This document shows, piece by piece, positions 26,460 to 37,062 of a stretch of 64,000 nucleotides of DNA (position 1 is the stretch's first letter; each line of letters starts with the position of its first letter). Position numbers and translations under genes: made by a program. This DNA is from Bordetella avium (GTDB taxonomy: Bacteria; Pseudomonadota; Gammaproteobacteria; Burkholderiales; Burkholderiaceae_B): positions 1,798,001 to 1,862,000 of the forward strand of contig NZ_CP139969.1 in the NCBI RefSeq assembly GCF_034424645.1, in the 5' to 3' direction. The notes below the pieces were generated by a model. The model saw nothing but the letters and a program-made list of their open reading frames with translations, had not been told where the DNA came from and did not search any database.

Positions 26460-27950
26460 ATGCATACGCACGATACGGCGTCGGGTCCGGTTGTCCTGCC
26501 CGCGCACACCGATCTTTTTTATGGTGGAGGCTGGCACCGTCCGGTGGCGGACGGTTGGTTAGAGGTTGAAGCGCCTGGCACAGGTGAGCGGCTGACACGT
26601 GTGGCCAAGGCCACGGCCGAAGATGTGGCCTTGGCGACGAAGGCCGCCCGGGAGGGCTTCCAGATTTGGCGCAAGACGCCGCCGCTGGCGCGTGCGGCGG
26701 CGCTGCGCAGAATTGGCCAGCGTCTGCGCGAGCATGCGGCAGAACTGGCGCTGCTCGACGCTCTGGACTGTGGCAACCCGGTGAGTGAGATGGGGTCAGA
26801 CGTCATGGTCGCCGCCGCGCTGATGGACTTCTTCGCAGGCCTGGTCACGGAACTCAAGGGTGACACCATTCCCATGGGCCATGAGGCGCTAAACTATACC
26901 GAGCGCGAACCCGTCGGCGTGGTCGCCCGTATCGTGGCCTTTAATCATCCCTTGCTTTTTGCAATGGGCAAGCTGGCTGCTCCCTTGGCGGCCGGTAATG
27001 CGGTCATCATTAAGCCGCCGGCGCAGGCGCCCTTGTCGGCGCTGCGCTGTGCGGAACTGATCGGTGATTTATTGCCGCCCGGTGTGCTGTCCATCCTGCC
27101 TGGCGACGGGCCGGCTGGCGCCGCGCTGGCGGCCAGCGCCGATGTGGACATGATCGGGCTGGTAGGAAGCATCGACACGGGACGCAAGGTCATGCAGGCC
27201 GCCGCCGACCGCATCAAACCCCTTGCCCTCGAGCTGGGAGGCAAGAATCCTTTTGTCGCCTGCGCAGACGTCGATCCGGTGCTGGCGGCGCGCGCCATTG
27301 TCGATGGCATGAATTTCACCTGGTGCGGACAGTCCTGCGGCTCGACCAGCCGCGCCTTTGTTCATCGGGCGATCTATGACGAGGTCTGCGAACAGGTGGC
27401 GCAGGCTTGCGCCGCCTATGTGCCGGGCGACCCGACAGACCCGGCTACCACCATGGGCGCCATGATCAGCGCGCAGCACCGCGACCGAGTCAAAAAAGCC
27501 ATTGATGAAGCGCGCACTGCTGGCGCGCGCCTGCTCTATGGCGGGGGCATCCCGCAAATGGGGGTGCCGCCGGGAGGGCACTATCTGGAACCGACCGTGT
27601 TCTGCGATGTGGCCGCCCACTCTGCCTTAGCCCGTGAAGAATTGTTCGGACCCGTGCTGGCGATTCTTCCCTGGGATGACGAAGCCACCCTGCTGGCCGA
27701 GATCCAGGCTTTGGATGTCGGGCTGACGGCGGCCATCTGGACGACCGATCTGGCGCGGGCTCACCGCCTTGCCCGCGAGATTGACGCCGGCTTCGTTTGG
27801 ATCAACGAAGTGGGCAAGCATTTTCTCGGTGCTCCCTATGGCGGCGTCAGGCAATCCGGCATCGGCCGCGATGAATGCTTCGGCGAAATGCTGTCGTTTA
27901 CCCGAGAAAAAAACGTACATGTGAACCTACGGCAGGTGGGCAGGCAATGA
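26460..27950 (+). CDS. Aldehyde dehydrogenase (NAD(P)+-dependent)
   Basis: A 496-residue ALDH-superfamily enzyme with the conserved NHP segment (AFNHPLLFAM), the general base region LELGGKNPF and the catalytic Cys in GQSCGSTSR, close to betaine-aldehyde/aromatic-aldehyde dehydrogenases. ATG at 26460 follows GGGAG. Its stop overlaps the next start (ATGA). With the GMC oxidoreductase downstream it could run alcohol to aldehyde to acid. Confidence 0.92.
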   Translation: MHTHDTASGPVVLPAHTDLFYGGGWHRPVADGWLEVEAPGTGERLTRVAKATAEDVALATKAAREGFQIWRKTPPLARAAALRRIGQRLREHAAELALLDALDCGNPVSEMGSDVMVAAALMDFFAGLVTELKGDTIPMGHEALNYTEREPVGVVARIVAFNHPLLFAMGKLAAPLAAGNAVIIKPPAQAPLSALRCAELIGDLLPPGVLSILPGDGPAGAALAASADVDMIGLVGSIDTGRKVMQAAADRIKPLALELGGKNPFVACADVDPVLAARAIVDGMNFTWCGQSCGSTSRAFVHRAIYDEVCEQVAQACAAYVPGDPTDPATTMGAMISAQHRDRVKKAIDEARTAGARLLYGGGIPQMGVPPGGHYLEPTVFCDVAAHSALAREELFGPVLAILPWDDEATLLAEIQALDVGLTAAIWTTDLARAHRLAREIDAGFVWINEVGKHFLGAPYGGVRQSGIGRDECFGEMLSFTREKNVHVNLRQVGRQ

Positions 27951-29560
27951 CAGCGGAGTATGACTTCATCATCGTAGGGGCCGGGTCGGCCGGCTGTGTG
28001 CTGGCCAATCGCCTCAGCGCTGGCGGTCAGGCGCGTGTCCTGCTATTGGAGGCGGGGCCCTGGGATCGCGATCCCTTGATCCATATCCCCTTGGGTTGGG
28101 GAAAGATATTGCAGAAGCGCTTGCACGATTGGGGCTATGACGCCGAGCCCGCCGAACACGCGGACGGGCGGGCCATCGAGTGCGCCCGAGGCAAGGTGGT
28201 CGGCGGAAGCTCCTCCACCAATGCCATGGCCTTCGTGAGGGGCCATCCAGGGGATTTCGCGCGCTGGGCGCGCGATTATCAATTGCCCGAATGGCGCTTT
28301 GCGCAAACGTTGCCCTATTTTCGCCGGCTGGAGGATTGGGAGGAGGGCGGTAACGAGGCGCGTGGCGCGGGCGGACCGCTGCGCGTGCAGCGTTGCCGCT
28401 ACGAGGATAGCTTGCTGGACGCCTTCGCCCTGGCGAGCCGACAGGCGGGACATCCCTGGCTGGAGGACTATAACGCGCAGCCGCAGGGCGGGTTTTCTCG
28501 TTTGCAGATGTCGATACGGCGCGGGCGACGTTGCAGTGCTGCCACGGCTTACTTGCGTCCTGCGCTGGCGCGTCCCAATCTGAGGGTGGAGACCGGCGCT
28601 CATGTGCTGGGTCTGGAATTCGCAGGCGAGCGCGTGACGGGTCTGCGCTACCTGCAGGGCGGGCGCGAGCATAAAGCGCACGCTGTCTGCGAGGTGATTC
28701 TATCCGCGGGTGCGATCAACACCCCGGCCATCCTGATGCACTCCGGGATCGGGCCGGCCAAGGTGCTTGAGGCCGCCGGTATTGGTCTGCGCTTGGATCG
28801 GCCGGGCGTGGGGGCCAATCTTCAAGACCATATCTCGGTGATTGTGACCGCGCGGCGGCGCGAGGCGGGACCTTTTGTTCGGGCGCTGCGCGCCGATCGG
28901 ATAGGGCTTTCTATGGCCCGGGCCTATCTGGGCGGCGAAGGTTTCGCCGGCGATGTCCCCGGCGGCGTGGTGGGTTTTGTACAACAAGAGGGGGCCGAGA
29001 CGCCGGATTTGCAGTTTTTGCTGACCGCGGCGCCTTTTAATGCGCATCCCTGGTTGCCGCCCCTGCGCAAGCCGTTTGACGACGGCTTTGCCGTGCGCAC
29101 CGTGCTCTTACACCCTCACAGCCGGGGACGCATTACGGTGGCGAGCGCGGACCCGCTGGCGGCGCCGCGTATCGACCAGAATTTTCTGGCCAGTCCTTTG
29201 GATCGTGAGCGGGTGAGGGACTCGGTGCGTATCGCTCGCGACTTACTGCGCCAGCCGGCGCTGGGCGATTATGTCGCGGCCGAACTGCTGCCAGGGACGG
29301 CGACGGAAGACGACGCGGCGCTGGACGCCTTTATCCGACGCACGGCCATCACCGTGCACCATCCCGGAGGGACCTGCCGCATGGGGGCTGAGACGGATGC
29401 GCAGGCCGTGGTGGATAGCCGTATGCGTTGTCTGGGCCTCGAGGGCCTGCGGATTGTGGATGCTTCAGTCATGCCGGATCTGACTTCGGGCAATATCAAT
29501 GCCCCGGTGCTGATGTTGGCCGAGCGTGCCGCCGACTGGATACGGGAGGCGCACGCATGA
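27947..29560 (+). CDS. GMC-family FAD-dependent alcohol dehydrogenase/oxidase
   Basis: A 537-residue GMC oxidoreductase with the N-terminal FAD motif VGAGSAGCVLANRLS, the family signature around GKVVGGSSSTNAMAFVRG, and the C-terminal HHPGGTCRMG with the catalytic His followed by VDASVMPDLTSGNINAPVLM. It oxidises an alcohol to an aldehyde, which pairs naturally with the upstream aldehyde dehydrogenase. Overlaps both neighbours by a few bases. Confidence 0.92.
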   Translation: MTAEYDFIIVGAGSAGCVLANRLSAGGQARVLLLEAGPWDRDPLIHIPLGWGKILQKRLHDWGYDAEPAEHADGRAIECARGKVVGGSSSTNAMAFVRGHPGDFARWARDYQLPEWRFAQTLPYFRRLEDWEEGGNEARGAGGPLRVQRCRYEDSLLDAFALASRQAGHPWLEDYNAQPQGGFSRLQMSIRRGRRCSAATAYLRPALARPNLRVETGAHVLGLEFAGERVTGLRYLQGGREHKAHAVCEVILSAGAINTPAILMHSGIGPAKVLEAAGIGLRLDRPGVGANLQDHISVIVTARRREAGPFVRALRADRIGLSMARAYLGGEGFAGDVPGGVVGFVQQEGAETPDLQFLLTAAPFNAHPWLPPLRKPFDDGFAVRTVLLHPHSRGRITVASADPLAAPRIDQNFLASPLDRERVRDSVRIARDLLRQPALGDYVAAELLPGTATEDDAALDAFIRRTAITVHHPGGTCRMGAETDAQAVVDSRMRCLGLEGLRIVDASVMPDLTSGNINAPVLMLAERAADWIREAHA

Positions 29561-29973
29561 TCGGGCTTGCCTTGCAACGGCACCGCTGTGTCAGTCTTTT
29601 GCCCCTGGCCGCTGCGGCTCATGAACGCCTGGATGACTTTTTCGCCGTTGAATGCCGGGCGGCGGATGAATGTCTTCCCGACGACACCGCAGCGCTCATT
29701 GTGTCGTCTGGCATCCTGACGGGCTTATGTCATGGACGTGTGCCGGTCGGGGTGCAGTCGGTGACCGTGGTGGGCGATAGCGTGCCGGCTGCCTTTTTGG
29801 ACGATATGCGCCGACGACGAGTTCTCGTGACCTGGCCTAAGGTAAGCGACGTCGAGGACGAAGCTCAGGCGATGGAGGTCTGCCAGGACGTGCTGGCCGC
29901 TTTCGGCTTCGGCCGCTTGGGAGCCAGGCCACGTAATGTCATCAACGACGAACTGCTTTGTGATTGCTGCTAA
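29557..29973 (+). CDS. Uncharacterised 138-residue protein, last gene of the catabolic operon
   Basis: I do not recognise the family. The ATG overlaps the GMC gene stop (ATGA) and codon use matches the neighbours, so it is very likely real. The protein is soluble, with a hydrophobic core segment (ALIVSSGILTGLCHG), a Val-rich strand pair (VQSVTVVGDSV, RRVLVTWPKV) and a cysteine-rich end (LLCDCC). It carries no signal peptide. The terminal CDCC could bind metal or be redox-active. Confidence 0.68.
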   Translation: MIGLALQRHRCVSLLPLAAAAHERLDDFFAVECRAADECLPDDTAALIVSSGILTGLCHGRVPVGVQSVTVVGDSVPAAFLDDMRRRRVLVTWPKVSDVEDEAQAMEVCQDVLAAFGFGRLGARPRNVINDELLCDCC

Positions 29974-30039
29974 GTGCGACTGCCCAGCTAGCTGTACTCA
30001 GTGGTATTCTTAAACTGTTTCCGTCGCAAGGAGCATGAC

Positions 30040-30540
30040 ATGGCAAAATCGACCAAAAACAGCAGCACCGCGCCGCGTATCAATATCGGTATTTCTGACA
30101 AAGATCGCGCCGCCGTTGCCGCTGAACTTTCCAAGTTGCTGGCAGATTCGTACTCGCTCTATCTGATGACCCACAACTTCCACTGGAATGTGACAGGCCC
30201 CTTGTTCAATACCCTGCACACCATGTTTATGGGCCAGTACACCGAAGAGTGGGGCGCGCTCGACGCCATCGCAGAACGTATTCGCGCCCTAGGTCATTAT
30301 GCGCCGGGCACCTATCGCGAGTATGGCAAGCTGACTTCCATCGAAGAGCCTTCCGAAGTCCCCGAGGCTATGGAAATGGTGCGTCTGCTGGTCAAGGGCA
30401 ATGAGGCGGTCGCCAAAACGGCCCGCGCCGCGTTTGAACAGGCCGATGCCGCCAATGACCAGCCGACTGCCGATTTGCTGACGCAGCGTCTGGATGTGCA
30501 CGAAAAAAATGCCTGGATGCTGCGCAGCCTGTTGGAGTGA
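30040..30540 (+). CDS. dps: Dps family DNA-binding/ferritin-like protein
   Basis: A 166-residue Dps/MrgA mini-ferritin that stores iron and protects DNA from peroxide. Family motifs are THNFHWNVTGPLFNTLH and the ferroxidase helix with EEWGALDAIAERIRALG. The Lys-rich N-terminus (MAKSTKN) suits DNA binding. AAGGAG precedes the ATG. The stop is 4 bases from the convergent hydrolase gene. OxyR control is plausible given oxyR at 16057, but I did not verify a site. Confidence 0.94.
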   Translation: MAKSTKNSSTAPRINIGISDKDRAAVAAELSKLLADSYSLYLMTHNFHWNVTGPLFNTLHTMFMGQYTEEWGALDAIAERIRALGHYAPGTYREYGKLTSIEEPSEVPEAMEMVRLLVKGNEAVAKTARAAFEQADAANDQPTADLLTQRLDVHEKNAWMLRSLLE

Positions 30541-30544
30541 TGTT

Positions 30545-31153
30545 TCAAGCAGGCCGCAAGCTATCGCTTAGCGCTGGCACGGGCGGGACGCGTTGGATGG
30601 GTGGCGACACCCGCCAGACTGAGCGGCGGCGCAGCGCGCCCAAAATCTTCAGGCCTTGTGGCCAATTGCCCAGGCCGCTCTCCGCATTGATGTGACCCGC
30701 TTCACTTAGGATCACAAAGCGGCTGCCCCAATCCTGGGCGAAGGCTTGCGCTCTTACCAGAGAGCAATAGGCGTCGTTGTCGCTGGCGACAACGACGCTC
30801 TGGAAAGGCAGAGGCTGGCGCGGCACGGGTGCAAAATCCCGCAGGCAATCTGGAACGTCTGGCCGCTCGACGTCTGCGGGCGCGACGAGCAATGCACCCG
30901 CCACCCGCGGGTGCAGGGCTGGCGGCAGCGCGGCAGCCACCAGGCAGCCCAGGCTGTGTGCGATCAACATGACGGGCGCGGTCGCCTCGTTCACGGCGGT
31001 CGAGAGTGCGGCGATCCACGCATTCCGATCAGGATTCTGCCAGTCGCGCTGCGATAAGCGGCGCGCATGAGGCAGGCTATCCGCCCAAAGGGTCTGCCAG
31101 TGTCCGGGGCCGGAGTCTTTCCACCCGGGGATGATGATGGGTTGGAGTCTCAT
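30545..31153 (-). CDS. Alpha/beta hydrolase, RBBP9/YdeN family
   Basis: A 202-residue serine hydrolase fold of the RBBP9/YdeN family: start IIIPGWKDSGPGHWQ, nucleophile Ser in AHSLGC, Asp in the VVASDNDAYC region and the catalytic His in EAGHINAESG. The start at 31153 is chosen because homologues begin with the IPGW strand; the longer in-frame extension looks non-coding. The substrate is unknown. Confidence 0.88.
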   Translation of the reverse strand: MRLQPIIIPGWKDSGPGHWQTLWADSLPHARRLSQRDWQNPDRNAWIAALSTAVNEATAPVMLIAHSLGCLVAAALPPALHPRVAGALLVAPADVERPDVPDCLRDFAPVPRQPLPFQSVVVASDNDAYCSLVRAQAFAQDWGSRFVILSEAGHINAESGLGNWPQGLKILGALRRRSVWRVSPPIQRVPPVPALSDSLRPA

Positions 31154-31192
31154 GCTGGCTATATTGCCTGTCAGGCTATCCAGCCCCAACGA

Positions 31193-31214
31193 ATATATGG
31201 GCAATTGCATATAT
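31193..31214. promoter_or_regulatory. Inverted repeat upstream of the orphan livK
   Basis: ATATATG, an 8-bp gap, then CATATAT form a 22-bp perfect-armed repeat in the spacer between the divergent hydrolase and livK genes, about 130 bases before the livK start. Possibly an operator; the regulator is unknown. Confidence 0.4.
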
Positions 31215-31340
31215 CGCCATCCGTATAGATGCCCCGTATGCTTAAGGCGCAAGCCTTCGGTTATGCTTGCCCTGCGAAAAAGCGCGGGCTGGCGCCCGCC
31301 GGTATATCAACGACAATACGCCACTGAAAGGAGTAGCCCC

Positions 31341-32462
31341 ATGAACACACCATTTCGTTTGACCCCGATTCTGGCCGCCTGCGGTCTGGCTTTGGGTCTT
31401 GCCGCTGGCGCCCAGGCAGAGAATATCAAGATCGGCGTGGTCGGCCCAACGACGGGCCCCGTGACCCAGTATGGCGACATGGTGCGCGAAGGGGTCAACA
31501 CGGCGATCGAGCAGATCAATGCCGCCGGTGGCGTTAACGGTCAGAAGCTTGAAGCGGTCGTGATCGACGACGGCTGCGAGCCCAAGCAGGGCCCGGTGGC
31601 GGCTAACCGCGTCGTCAATGCCAAGATTGGTTTTGTCGTGGGCCATGTGTGCTCGGGCGCGACGATCGCCGCGACCGAGATCTACAACAATGAGGGCGTG
31701 GTGATGATCACCCCGTCGGCGACCTCCCCGGCCGTGACCGATGGCAAAGGCTACGAGTTCATTTTCCGCACCATCGGCCGCGACGACCAGCAAGGTCCGG
31801 CTGCCGCCAAGTTCATTCTGGAAAAAATCAAACCCCAGCGTGTCGCGGTGCTGCATGACAAGCAGTCATATGGGCAGGGCATTGCCACCGCCGTCAAAAA
31901 TGACCTCGAAAAGGGCGGCGTGAAGGTGCCGGTGTTCGAGGGCATCAATGCCGGCGACAGCGACTACTCGGCCGTCATTACCAAGCTCAAGAGCAACGGT
32001 ATTGATTTCGTGTATTTCGGCGGCTATCACCCTGAAATGGGTCTCTTGCTGCGCCAGGCGGCGGAGCAGGGCGTCAAGACCCGCTTCATGGGCCCGGAAG
32101 GCGTCGGTAATCCGGATATCAACGCCATTGCCGGTGACGCCGTCGAAGGCATGCTGTTGACCCTGCCGGCTGACTTCACTCAAAACCCCGCCAATGCCTC
32201 CATTGTGAAGGCGTTCCAGGACAAAAAGCGTAACCCGAGCGGCGCCTTCCAATTGACGGCCTACGCCGCCACGCAGGCGATTGCCGATGGCATCAAGGGC
32301 GCCGGCAGCACCGATCCCGCCAAGGTGGCCAAGTATTTGCACGCCAATGCCATTGAAACGCCGATCGGCAAAACCGCCTGGAACAAACAGGGCGACCTGA
32401 CCGACTTTGAATTCCAGGTCTACACCTGGCACAAGGACGGCAGCAAGAGCGTGTTCAAGTAA
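31341..32462 (+). CDS. livK: Branched-chain amino acid ABC transporter substrate-binding protein (orphan)
   Basis: A 373-residue periplasmic LivK-type protein with a signal peptide ending near GAQA-ENIKIGV, then VGPTTGPVTQYG and the type I periplasmic-binding fold. It resembles the second copy at 39159 along its length (e.g. shared VIDDGCEPKQ/LIDDGCEPKQ and RTIGRDDQQGP), yet has no permease or ATPase beside it, so it may feed the livHMGF complex encoded 8 kb away. AAAGGAG precedes the ATG at 31341. Confidence 0.92.
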   Translation: MNTPFRLTPILAACGLALGLAAGAQAENIKIGVVGPTTGPVTQYGDMVREGVNTAIEQINAAGGVNGQKLEAVVIDDGCEPKQGPVAANRVVNAKIGFVVGHVCSGATIAATEIYNNEGVVMITPSATSPAVTDGKGYEFIFRTIGRDDQQGPAAAKFILEKIKPQRVAVLHDKQSYGQGIATAVKNDLEKGGVKVPVFEGINAGDSDYSAVITKLKSNGIDFVYFGGYHPEMGLLLRQAAEQGVKTRFMGPEGVGNPDINAIAGDAVEGMLLTLPADFTQNPANASIVKAFQDKKRNPSGAFQLTAYAATQAIADGIKGAGSTDPAKVAKYLHANAIETPIGKTAWNKQGDLTDFEFQVYTWHKDGSKSVFK

Positions 32463-32469
32463 GCCAAAT

Positions 32470-32502
32470 CACAAAGCCGCCCGATGATAGGGCGGCTTTG
32501 TG
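32470..32502. terminator. Bidirectional terminator between livK and ugpC
   Basis: A perfect 13-bp stem (CACAAAGCCGCCC paired with GGGCGGCTTTGTG, 7-nt loop) lies 7 bases after the livK stop and 46 bases from the end of the convergent ugpC. It has A/T on both flanks. Confidence 0.8.
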
Positions 32503-32547
32503 GTTTCTGGCGCCGCCTTTGCGCAGCGTCGCAATGGCGGCAGGGTG

Positions 32548-33633
<1,086 letters not shown>

Positions 33634-33679
33634 ACGGATTATTCGTCTGCGATATCTTGTCGGAAGGGCGGGGCGCCGG

Positions 33680-34531
33680 TCACTTTTCGGTGTCTACCAG
33701 GCCCTTGACGAACCATTTCTGCATCAGGATCACGACCAGAACGGGCGGGATCATGGCCAGTATGGCAGTCGCCATGGTGATGTTCCATTCGGTCACGCTG
33801 TCACCGCCGCTGATCATGCGCTTGATGCCGATCACCACAGGGTACATGTCTTCCTGGGTCGTCACGAGCAGGGGCCAGAGATACTGGTTCCAGCCATAGA
33901 TGAACTGGATGACGAAGAGAGCGGCGATGCTGGTGCGCGCCAGCGGCAGCAGCACATCGAAAAAGAAACGCACAGGGCCTGCGCCATCGATGCGGGCGGC
34001 TTCGATCAGCTCGTCGGGCACGGTCAGGAAAAACTGCCGGAACAAAAAGGTTGCCGTCGCCGAAGCAATCAGCGGCAGCGTCAGCCCGGCGTAGCTATTA
34101 AGCAGCCCGAGGTCGGCCACGACCTTATAGGTCGGCGCGATGCGGACCTCGACCGGCAGCATCAGGGTGACGAAGATCATCCAGAAGCACAACATGCGGC
34201 CAGGAAAGCGGAAATACACCACCGCGAAGGCCGACAGTAGCGAAATGGCGATTTTGCCCAGGGCGATGCCCAGCGCCATGATGAGGCTGACATACATCAT
34301 GCGGCCGACCGGCGCACCATGCGAGCCACCGCCGGAGCCGGCGAACAGCGCCTGCATGTAGTTGTCGACGAAATGCTTACCTGGCAAAAGCGACATGGGC
34401 GCGGAAGCCACTTCCTGCGCGGTTTGGGTGGACGCCACGAAGGTGACGTAAATCGGGAAGGCGACCAGCATCACCCCGCAGAGCAGGATGATGTGGGCCA
34501 GAGCGTCTAGCCAAGGACGGCGTTCTACCAT
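33680..34531 (-). CDS. ugpE: sn-Glycerol-3-phosphate ABC transporter permease UgpE
   Basis: A 283-residue inner-membrane permease with six predicted helices and an EAA-type loop ([23 protein letters not shown]). The segment [15 protein letters not shown] is typical of UgpE. It partners UgpA, with a 27-base gap from it. Confidence 0.93.
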   Translation of the reverse strand: MVERRPWLDALAHIILLCGVMLVAFPIYVTFVASTQTAQEVASAPMSLLPGKHFVDNYMQALFAGSGGGSHGAPVGRMMYVSLIMALGIALGKIAISLLSAFAVVYFRFPGRMLCFWMIFVTLMLPVEVRIAPTYKVVADLGLLNSYAGLTLPLIASATATFLFRQFFLTVPDELIEAARIDGAGPVRFFFDVLLPLARTSIAALFVIQFIYGWNQYLWPLLVTTQEDMYPVVIGIKRMISGGDSVTEWNITMATAILAMIPPVLVVILMQKWFVKGLVDTEK

Positions 34532-34558
34532 GATGGTTGCTAACCTTGTATTCGAAAA

Positions 34559-35440
34559 TCAGTACTGCACTTTGCGGTCGATATAGCGGAACTGCACTAC
34601 CGTCAGGCCGATCACGATGAGCATCAGCACGACGGATTGCGCGGCGGATGAGCCCAAGTCCAGGCCTCGGAAGCCATCGCTATACACCTTGTAGACCAGA
34701 ATCGCCGTTGACGTGCCTGGGCCCCCCTGGGTCGTGGTGTCCACCACGGCGAAGGTGTCGAAGAAGGCGTAGATGATGTTGACCACCAGCAGGAAGAAGG
34801 TGGTGGGCGACAATAGCGGGAAGACGATAGACCAGAAACGGCGCACCGGAGAGGCGCCGTCAATCGCTGCGGCTTCGATCAGCGAGCGCGGGATCGATTG
34901 CAGGCCGGCCAAAAAGAACAGGAAGTTATAGGAAATCTGCTTCCAGACGGCAGCAATCAGCACCAGTAGCATGGCCTGGTTGCCGTTGAGGCGGGGGTTC
35001 CAGTTCACGCCCAGATTGGTCAAGGCGACGGCCAGTACGCCAACCGAGGGAGAGAACATGAACAGCCACAGCACGCCGACGACGGCAGGAGCGACGGCAT
35101 AAGGCCAGATCAGCAGGGTTTTGTACAGACCTGCGCCGCGAATCACGCGGTCAGCCATCACGGCCAGCAGCAGCGAGACCGACAGCCCCACGGAAGCGAC
35201 CAGGATGGAAAACACCGCCGTCACCTTGAAGGAATCAAGATAGGACGGTTGAGAAAAGAGTTCGGCGAAATTGTCCAGTCCGACAAATTCGGATGACAGG
35301 CCAAACGCGTCTTCGAGACGCAGGGATTGCCACATCGCCTGCCCGGCAGGCAGGAAGAAGAAGATCAGCGTGATGATTAGCTGCGGGGCGAGCAGCAGAT
35401 AGGGCAGCGTCTTGTGGCCGAATACGACACGTTTTTCCAT
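34559..35440 (-). CDS. ugpA: sn-Glycerol-3-phosphate ABC transporter permease UgpA
   Basis: A 293-residue permease with six helices and the EAA loop [23 protein letters not shown]. The ATG at 35440 gives the conserved UgpA start ([20 protein letters not shown]); a longer in-frame start at 35479 adds unrelated residues. A 258-base spacer with a strong hairpin separates it from ugpB upstream. Confidence 0.93.
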   Translation of the reverse strand: MEKRVVFGHKTLPYLLLAPQLIITLIFFFLPAGQAMWQSLRLEDAFGLSSEFVGLDNFAELFSQPSYLDSFKVTAVFSILVASVGLSVSLLLAVMADRVIRGAGLYKTLLIWPYAVAPAVVGVLWLFMFSPSVGVLAVALTNLGVNWNPRLNGNQAMLLVLIAAVWKQISYNFLFFLAGLQSIPRSLIEAAAIDGASPVRRFWSIVFPLLSPTTFFLLVVNIIYAFFDTFAVVDTTTQGGPGTSTAILVYKVYSDGFRGLDLGSSAAQSVVLMLIVIGLTVVQFRYIDRKVQY

Positions 35441-35661
35441 GGGGCTGGACGAGAAGAGCGGCAAAGCCGCGAATTGCAAAAAAAACCGACGGGCAAGTCC
35501 GACGGGTGGAGAGGAAGAGCGTTCGTGACCACTACCGGCCGCGCCGCCACGGGTTCAGCCGGTCAACTACGTTAAACGCAAAGGCCGCAGAAAGCCCCCT
35601 CAGCCTAGGCTGTATGGGACTGCTGCGGAACCAGGATGTTGCTTGCCTCAAGGGATGGCTG

Positions 35662-35691
35662 GCCCGGCCCCACCGAATGGAGGGGTCGGGC
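35662..35691 (-). terminator. Hairpin between ugpB and ugpA
   Basis: A 13-bp GC-rich stem (with one G-U pair and one A/A mismatch) and GAAT loop sits just after the ugpB stop. No T-run follows, so it probably protects or attenuates the transcript, favouring binding protein over permease. The rest of spacer 35441-35698 shows no gene. Confidence 0.5.
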
Positions 35692-35698
35692 TCCAAGT

Positions 35699-37009
35699 TT
35701 ACTTCACGCTTTTTTCGAATTTTTCGAGCAGATCGTTGCCACGCTTGACGACCGATTGCAGGCCTTCTTTGGCGCTGACCTTGCCCGACACGATGCGCTC
35801 GATTTCAGCGTCTTCGATTTCGCGGATCTGGGGCAGATAACCCAGACGCAGACCACGCGATTGCGCGGTGGTCTCGACGTTGAGCTGCTTGACGCCCACA
35901 TCGGTGCCGGGGTTCTTGTCGTAGAAGCCCTGCTTCTGGGTCAGGTCGTAGGCGGCCACGGTCACGGGGACATAACCGGTCTGCTGGTGCCAGCGAGCGG
36001 CGACTTCCGGGCTCGACAGGAATTTGAAGAACTTCGAGACACCCTTGTAGACCTCGGGCTTCTTGTTGGCGAATACCCACAGCGAGGCGCCGCCGATGAT
36101 GGCGTTCTGCGGTGCGCCCTTAACGTCGGCGTAGTAGGGCACGGTGGAGGTGCCGAACTCGAACTTGGCGTTCTTCATGATGTTGGCACGCAAACCGCTG
36201 GAGCCCGTGATCATGGCGCACTTGCCGCTGATGAACAGCGAGTTAGGCTCATCGCCGCGGCCACCGTACATGAAAATACCTTCCTTGCCGAGCTTGGCCA
36301 AGTTCTCCAGGTGGCGGACATGCAGGGGGGTATCGACGCTCAGGCGGGCGTCAAGGCCGCCAAAGCCATTGTCCTTGGTGGCGTAAGGCACGTTATGCCA
36401 GGCCGAGAAGGTTTCAAGCTGCGTCCACGACGGCCACGAGGTGGTGTAACCGCATTCCTGGCCAGCAGCCTTCAGTTTTTGTCCGGCAGCGGCCAGCTCT
36501 TCCCAGGTCTTGGGCGGCTTCTCGGGATCCAGCCCCGCTTTTTTGAAGGCGTCTTTGTTGTAATAGAACACGACGGTCGAGCTGTTGAACGGCATCGACA
36601 CGAGCTTGCCTTCGGGCGAGGCGTAATAACCGGCCACTGCGCCGATGAAGTCCTTGGGGTTGAGCGGCTCGCCCGCCTCTTCAGACATCTGTTGGACCGG
36701 CTTGATGGCGCCCTTGGCGTTCATCATGGTGGCCGTGCCCACTTCAAAGACCTGGAGCACGTCAGGGGCGTTGCCTGCGCGGAAGGCGGCGATGCCGGCG
36801 TTCATGGACTCGCCGTAATTGCCTTTGTAGATTGCCTTGACCTGGTAATCGGGGTTTTGCTTGTTGAACTCTTCAACCAGCCCGTTGACGCGGTCGCCCA
36901 GGGCGCCTTCCATGGAATGCCAGAATTGGATTTCAGTGGCCGCGTGGGCCGAGGCGCTTGCAAAGGCCGCGACAAGGGCGGCAGCAAGGGCGAGACGTTG
37001 GGGTCGCAT
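35699..37009 (-). CDS. ugpB: sn-Glycerol-3-phosphate ABC transporter substrate-binding protein
   Basis: A 436-residue periplasmic extracellular solute-binding (family 1) protein with a signal peptide cleaved near ASAHA-ATEIQFWHSM. The segment EIQFWHSMEGALGDRVN and the YTTSWPSWTQLE region match UgpB. It leads the operon and lies downstream of a Pho-box-like promoter, which is how ugp genes are controlled in enterics. Confidence 0.94.
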   Translation of the reverse strand: MRPQRLALAAALVAAFASASAHAATEIQFWHSMEGALGDRVNGLVEEFNKQNPDYQVKAIYKGNYGESMNAGIAAFRAGNAPDVLQVFEVGTATMMNAKGAIKPVQQMSEEAGEPLNPKDFIGAVAGYYASPEGKLVSMPFNSSTVVFYYNKDAFKKAGLDPEKPPKTWEELAAAGQKLKAAGQECGYTTSWPSWTQLETFSAWHNVPYATKDNGFGGLDARLSVDTPLHVRHLENLAKLGKEGIFMYGGRGDEPNSLFISGKCAMITGSSGLRANIMKNAKFEFGTSTVPYYADVKGAPQNAIIGGASLWVFANKKPEVYKGVSKFFKFLSSPEVAARWHQQTGYVPVTVAAYDLTQKQGFYDKNPGTDVGVKQLNVETTAQSRGLRLGYLPQIREIEDAEIERIVSGKVSAKEGLQSVVKRGNDLLEKFEKSVK

Positions 37010-37062
37010 GAAGTTGTTCCTCCGGTTTAAGCAGCCGCGCGGGGGATGGCCGCGCGTGAAGC

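Noticed and set aside
35441..35698. tRNA-like folding in the ugpA/ugpB spacer
   Set aside because: The stems do not make a cloverleaf with the T-loop consensus; only the single GC hairpin is supported.
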